Below are positions 6,370-9,526 of a stretch of DNA of 9,526 nucleotides, one piece after another. Position numbers and translations under genes: made by a program. The notes under the pieces are model-generated. The model was not told the origin of the DNA. It searched no databases and worked only from the letters and a program-made list of their open reading frames with translations. The DNA comes from Bacteroidales bacterium (lineage in GTDB: Bacteria > Bacteroidota > Bacteroidia > Bacteroidales > Muribaculaceae): positions 1 to 9,526 of the forward strand of contig SFOK01000069.1 of NCBI GenBank assembly GCA_004552395.1, in the 5' to 3' direction. Within the stretch, counting starts at the first letter, position 1, and each line of letters begins with the position of its first letter.

Positions 6370-6410
6370 GAGTTGCAAAGTTAACGAAATAAATCGGTCG
6401 GTTGCAACTC
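6370..6410. promoter_or_regulatory. 9-bp inverted repeat across the GH16 promoter, candidate operator
   Basis: GAGTTGCAA at 6370-6378 is the exact reverse complement of TTGCAACTC at 6402-6410. The arm centres are 32 bases apart, about three helical turns. One arm covers part of the -7 box and the other the -33 box, so a protein binding both arms would block or shape transcription. No regulator gene for it is in the window. Confidence 0.45.
6376..6407 (-). promoter_or_regulatory. GH16 promoter
   Basis: Read on the minus strand, TTG (6407-6405) is followed after 21 bases by TAACTTTG (6383-6376), a full TAnnTTTG match. Transcription should start near 6370, leaving a leader of about 30 bases before the ATG at 6337. 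The boxes overlap an inverted repeat. Confidence 0.7.
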
Positions 6411-6475
6411 TCCCATAATGATAAACGCCTCAGAAACCTTTTTTGTCGGTCTGAAGTTACTTTTAAGAGTCATCA

Positions 6476-6507
6476 TTTGCCGCTTCAGGCAAATTTGCTT
6501 ATCTTCG
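6476..6507 (+). promoter_or_regulatory. fbp promoter
   Basis: TTTG at 6476-6479 is followed after 20 bases by TATCTTCG at 6500-6507, one mismatch from TAnnTTTG and with the same spacing as the etfB promoter. Transcription would begin near 6514, only about 18 bases before ATG 6532. This rules in that ATG over the more upstream in-frame ATG at 6418. Confidence 0.65.
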
Positions 6508-6531
6508 CACATCGCAATCCATTCTATTATC

Positions 6532-8577
6532 ATGAACACTATCGAAAACTCTGCCCCCAACCCGAAAGCCGTCAAAGCGGCCGACGGAACTTACTTCGAT
6601 TTCTCGCCCGAAGAGATCAAGTATCTCACGTTGCTTTCAAAATCGTTTCCCTCGGTGGCTACGGCCTCTACGGAGATCATCAATCTGGAGGCTATCCTGA
6701 ATCTGCCCAAGGGCACGGAGCATTTCCTCACCGATATACACGGCGAGAACGAGGCCTTCTCCCATGTGCTGAAAAACGCTTCCGGCACCATAAAGCGCAA
6801 GGTCAACGAGATTCTGGGCACCTCTACCCGCGAACATGAGCGGCAGGAGCTCTGCACTCTCATATACTATCCCAAGGAAAAGCTCAAGATCGTGCATCGC
6901 TCCGAACCGAATATCGAGGAGTGGTATCATCTCACCCTCAACCGCCTGGTGAAGGTGTGCCAGAACGTCAGCTCGAAATATACCCGCTCCAAGGTCAACA
7001 AGGCGCTTCCCAAGGATTTCTCCTATATCATACAGGAGCTGCTCCACGAGACGGAGGCTGACCCCAACAAGAGCGCCTATTTCGGTCAGATCATCTCCAC
7101 GATCATATCTACGGGCCGCGCCGACGCCTTCATCATCGAGCTTTCCAATCTGATTCAGCGTCTCGCCATCGACTCGCTGCATATCGTGGGCGATATCTAC
7201 GACCGCGGTCCCGGCGCACATATCATCATGGATACGATATGCAATTACCATAACTTCGACATACAGTGGGGCAACCATGACCTGCTCTGGATGGGAGCCT
7301 TCGCCGGCAACGAGGCCTGCATTGCCAATGTGTGCCGCATCTCGCTGCGATACGCCAATCTCGACACGCTCGAGGAGGGCTACGGCATCAATCTGCTCCC
7401 GCTCGCCACTTACGCTCTGGAATTCTGTTCCGACACGGATCTGGAGGTCTTCAAGCCGAAGATGAAGAATTCGGAGCGCGTGTATTCGGCCAAGGAGACC
7501 CGCATGATCGCGCAGATGCATAAGGTGATGACGGTGATCCAGTTCAAGCTCGAGGGGCAGCTCATCGACCGCAACCCGGAGTTCGGTATGGAGGACCGCA
7601 AGCTGTTGCATCGCATCGACTTCGAAAAGAAGATTCTCCATCATCCCGACGGCTGCGACTATGAGCTCAAGGATTGCGATTTCCCCTCCATTGACCCCAG
7701 GGATCCTTACCGTCTCTCGCCGGAGGAGGAGAATATCATGCGTCATCTGAGAAACTCGTTCGTCAGCAGCGAGAAACTCCGCAAACATATCTATTGCCTC
7801 CTGCGCCACGGTTCATATTATCTGGCGCGCAACAATAATCTGCTCTATCACGCCTCTGTGCCTCTCAACGAGGACGGCACCTTCAGGGAGGTGAAGGTGC
7901 AGGGCCGCAAATACAGCGGAAAGGCTCTTCTCGACCGGCTCGACACTCTCGTGCAGCGGGCGTGCCGCAAGCCGTGGAAGGAGGCCAGCGAGGAGAAACA
8001 GCACGACATAGATTTCATGTGGTATCTCTGGTGCGGACCCGACTCGCCGTCGTTCGACAAGTCGAGGATGGCTACCTTCGAACGCTATCTGATTGCCGAC
8101 AAGGTGCCGCAGCACGAGGAGAAAGGCTGGTATTATAAGCTCAGCGACTCGGTGGAGATCTGCGACATGATTCTGCGTGAGTTCGGTCTCGACCCGGAGA
8201 AAGGTGCCCATATCGTCAACGGCCATGTGCCGGTCAAGATCATCAAAGGGGAGAAGCCGGTGAAGGCCGACGGACGTCTGCTGGTGATCGACGGCGGTTT
8301 CTCTAAGGCTTATCAGCCCGAGACGGGAATAGCCGGATATACGCTCGTGTTCCATTCGCGCGGCTTGCAGTTGGTGCAGCATCAGCCGTTCGAGTCGCGT
8401 CAGAAGGCTATCGAGGAGGAGCAGGATATCATCTCCAACACGGTGCTTGCCGAGTGGGGCTCGCGCCGCCTGACGGTGAACGATACCGACAAGGGCGCCG
8501 AGCTGCGCGAACAGGTAGCCGAGCTGCAGCGCCTCATGAGCGCTTACCGCTGCGGCATCATCAAATCCAAATCCTGA
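6532..8577 (+). CDS. fbp: class III fructose-1,6-bisphosphatase
   Basis: 681 residues, within the 640-680 range of the family (FBPase_2). It hydrolyses fructose-1,6-bisphosphate to fructose-6-phosphate, the committed step of gluconeogenesis, in the cytoplasm. The fold is a metallophosphoesterase, and its metal ligands are visible in order: TDIHGE at 67-72, GDIYDRGP at 220-227, GNHD at 247-250, a histidine in LLYH at 437-440, and NGHVPVK at 563-569. IDGGFSKAYQ follows at 586-595. The frame is open back to ATG 6418, but those extra 38 residues cover the promoter and have no family similarity, so ATG 6532 (MNTIENSAP) is preferred. All key motifs are intact. It is a single-gene unit, divergent from GH16 and convergent with the Fic gene. 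In Bacteroidales this enzyme is often the only fructose bisphosphatase, but other loci cannot be checked here. Confidence 0.95.
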   Translation: MNTIENSAPNPKAVKAADGTYFDFSPEEIKYLTLLSKSFPSVATASTEIINLEAILNLPKGTEHFLTDIHGENEAFSHVLKNASGTIKRKVNEILGTSTREHERQELCTLIYYPKEKLKIVHRSEPNIEEWYHLTLNRLVKVCQNVSSKYTRSKVNKALPKDFSYIIQELLHETEADPNKSAYFGQIISTIISTGRADAFIIELSNLIQRLAIDSLHIVGDIYDRGPGAHIIMDTICNYHNFDIQWGNHDLLWMGAFAGNEACIANVCRISLRYANLDTLEEGYGINLLPLATYALEFCSDTDLEVFKPKMKNSERVYSAKETRMIAQMHKVMTVIQFKLEGQLIDRNPEFGMEDRKLLHRIDFEKKILHHPDGCDYELKDCDFPSIDPRDPYRLSPEEENIMRHLRNSFVSSEKLRKHIYCLLRHGSYYLARNNNLLYHASVPLNEDGTFREVKVQGRKYSGKALLDRLDTLVQRACRKPWKEASEEKQHDIDFMWYLWCGPDSPSFDKSRMATFERYLIADKVPQHEEKGWYYKLSDSVEICDMILREFGLDPEKGAHIVNGHVPVKIIKGEKPVKADGRLLVIDGGFSKAYQPETGIAGYTLVFHSRGLQLVQHQPFESRQKAIEEEQDIISNTVLAEWGSRRLTVNDTDKGAELREQVAELQRLMSAYRCGIIKSKS

Positions 8578-8621
8578 ACCCCTCGTTTCATCTTCACTTT
8601 CTATATAAACGGTTTTATTTG

Positions 8622-8663
8622 GCGACCCCTCTTGTGCCTGCGGATGAATCATTGCAGGGTCGC
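8622..8663 (+). other. alternative hairpin after fbp
   Basis: GCGACCC at 8622-8628 can pair with GGGTCGC at 8657-8663, and inside it TGC...ATGA can pair with TCAT...GCA around 8639-8656. The right arm is shared with the left arm of the next hairpin, so the two cannot form together. It may be a chance or a terminator variant. Confidence 0.35.
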
Positions 8664-8685
8664 GGCCTCGCCTCGCCGCGACCCT
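8656..8685. terminator. GC-rich hairpin between fbp and the Fic gene
   Basis: AGGGTCGCGGC at 8656-8666 pairs perfectly over 11 bases with GCCGCGACCCT at 8675-8685, loop CTCGCCTC. There is no U tract on either strand, so it is an unusual terminator if it is one. The 9-bp array starts three bases after it. Confidence 0.5.
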
Positions 8686-8687
8686 CT

Positions 8688-8746
8688 CCCATTCCTCCCA
8701 TTCCTCCCATAATTCCCATAATTCCCATAATTCCCATTCCTCCCAT
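8688..8746. repeat. 9-bp tandem array, seven units of CCCATTCCT or CCCATAATT
   Basis: CCCAT begins at 8688, 8697, 8706, 8715, 8724, 8733 and 8742 in exact 9-base phase. Two unit types alternate in blocks: CCCATTCCT (8688, 8697, 8733) and CCCATAATT (8706, 8715, 8724), with a partial last unit. It ends one base before the stop codon of the Fic gene and sits between two converging genes. No believable protein uses it. Confidence 0.9.
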
Positions 8747-8747
8747 C

Positions 8748-9526
8748 TTAAAAATAAGTTTTGACGGCGAAAAGGAATTGGTCGATGAAAATGCGCTTGA
8801 AAGCGGCAATATTGTTCTGTTCATAGAACATCAGCATTGCCTTTTTATAGTCGATAGAATCCACAGTGCGGAATGAAATAGGGCAATAACCGTTAGCAAT
8901 AAGAATACCGTTGCTCACGATTCGTGCCGTACGCTTGTTGCCGTCAGTGAATGCCTGAATGTAGCTGAGCAAAACAAGTGCAAGAAGAGCCTTCTCAAAG
9001 ATATTGCTTTTACTATTGATGAGTCGGACGGTGTCTTCAAGAGCCTCGCGGATCTGAAATTCATTGTCAAGGGGTGTGTAGTTTGTACCTGTTATACCTA
9101 CACGGCGATGACGGATGTTTCTCTCAACGCCTAACTCTTTGGTAAGCAATGCATGAATCTCCTCCATACGTGCCACAGTCAGATCTTTCAGATAGTCCGG
9201 CACATCAAGAATGAAGTCGAGCGCATCCTTATGATTAAGGAGCATTACGGCTTCCTCTTTTGTCTTTCCGCTCGCGGTCTGTTTCTCTTTAAGCAATCGC
9301 TCCGTCTCCAGCAAAGAATAAGTGTTCCCTTCTATCTGAGAGGATTTCCAGGATAAGTCGATGCCGAGACGTTCCATCTCTTTGCGGTATTCCGGATCTG
9401 TCATTTCTGACAGATGCTGACGGAACATTGCCTGAGCCCCATCAAGCTGCTTTAACTCTTCCTTAGTAAATAAATCCACTCGGGGAAGAATTTCATTGAT
9501 AAGCTCAAAATTGAATGTTTTCTGCA
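8748..9526 (-). CDS. Fic-domain protein with Gln in place of the catalytic His, 5' end beyond window
   Basis: The stop TAA is at 8748-8750 and the frame stays open to the window end. A GTG at 9477-9479 could start a 243-residue protein, but the codons before it (reading QKTFNFELINEILPR) are in frame and protein-like, so the true start probably lies just outside. Numbering from that GTG: SSQIEG at 46-51 fits the (S/T)xxxE(G/N) inhibitory helix, placed N-terminally as in class II Fic proteins; ITGTNYTPLD at 129-138 matches the flap; QAFTDGNKRTAR at 175-186 is the Fic core. In active AMP-transferring Fic proteins this core starts with His (HxFx[D/E]GN[G/K]R). Here it is Gln, codon CAG at 8955-8957. 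The phosphate-binding loop and the arginines are kept. A natural His-less Fic subgroup with an LQPF-type core exists, so this may be a divergent member rather than a dead gene. Codon use is less GC-rich than in the etf genes. Confidence 0.85.
   Translation of the reverse strand, partial: QKTFNFELINEILPRVDLFTKEELKQLDGAQAMFRQHLSEMTDPEYRKEMERLGIDLSWKSSQIEGNTYSLLETERLLKEKQTASGKTKEEAVMLLNHKDALDFILDVPDYLKDLTVARMEEIHALLTKELGVERNIRHRRVGITGTNYTPLDNEFQIREALEDTVRLINSKSNIFEKALLALVLLSYIQAFTDGNKRTARIVSNGILIANGYCPISFRTVDSIDYKKAMLMFYEQNNIAAFKRIFIDQFLFAVKTYF

Noticed and set aside
6637..7809. 390-residue antisense frame inside fbp, and a similar one at 7813-8652
   Set aside because: Opposite a gene with all catalytic motifs intact; the frames show only biased composition and no family features.
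8688..8746. CRISPR array
   Set aside because: The repeats are contiguous 9-mers with no spacers and no cas genes nearby; the same holds for 4964-5026.
8615..8824. Met-Gly-Gly/Met-Gly-Ile repeat peptide on the minus strand over the second array
   Set aside because: Product of reading the period-9 DNA repeat; it overlaps the end of the Fic gene in another frame and has no start context.

Overview
The window looks like a chromosomal segment of a gut Bacteroidales, most like Muribaculaceae, Prevotellaceae or a relative. The evidence is: Bacteroidetes-type promoters (a TTG or TTTG box, 20-21 bases, then TAnnTTTG or a near match) before three genes; weak Shine-Dalgarno sequences; a class III fructose-1,6-bisphosphatase; a BspA-type leucine-rich-repeat remnant; a DUF3791 protein; and a Bacteroidales-style C-terminal tail on a secreted glycoside hydrolase. 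The family placement is inference; no marker gene is present.

Layout. 1-202 (-) is a piece of a BspA-like LRR gene with no visible start; it stops being open at a TAG at 203-205. 206-470 holds no convincing gene and may be the edge of a mobile or repeated element. 473-4243 (+) is a tight three-gene operon with its own promoter: etfB, etfA and a 577-residue acyl-CoA dehydrogenase. Together they should form a flavin-based module in which acyl-CoA oxidation or enoyl-CoA reduction exchanges electrons with the electron-transfer flavoprotein. 4281-4328 is a hairpin after the operon.

4369-5022 is a wrecked accessory patch: the N-terminal third of a secreted ThuA-domain protein, an apparently intact DUF3791 gene overlapping its broken end, a seven-codon stump of the DUF3990 partner normally found after DUF3791, and a 9-bp tandem array of seven units starting at the break. 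Strong hairpins follow at 5080-5119 and 5143-5175. GH16 (5246-6337, -) is a secreted laminarinase-like beta-glucanase whose promoter carries a 9-bp inverted repeat. It is divergent from fbp (6532-8577, +), a gluconeogenic fructose-1,6-bisphosphatase whose promoter fixes its start downstream of a longer open frame. After fbp come overlapping hairpins and a second, unrelated-sequence 9-bp array, again with seven units. That array abuts the stop codon of a convergent Fic-domain gene (8748 to the window end, -) in which the catalytic histidine is replaced by glutamine.

Most of the window is ordinary metabolism. The parts that deserve attention are the two period-9 arrays, both between convergent genes, and the nested gene wreckage around the orphan DUF3791. 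No complete new system is visible.
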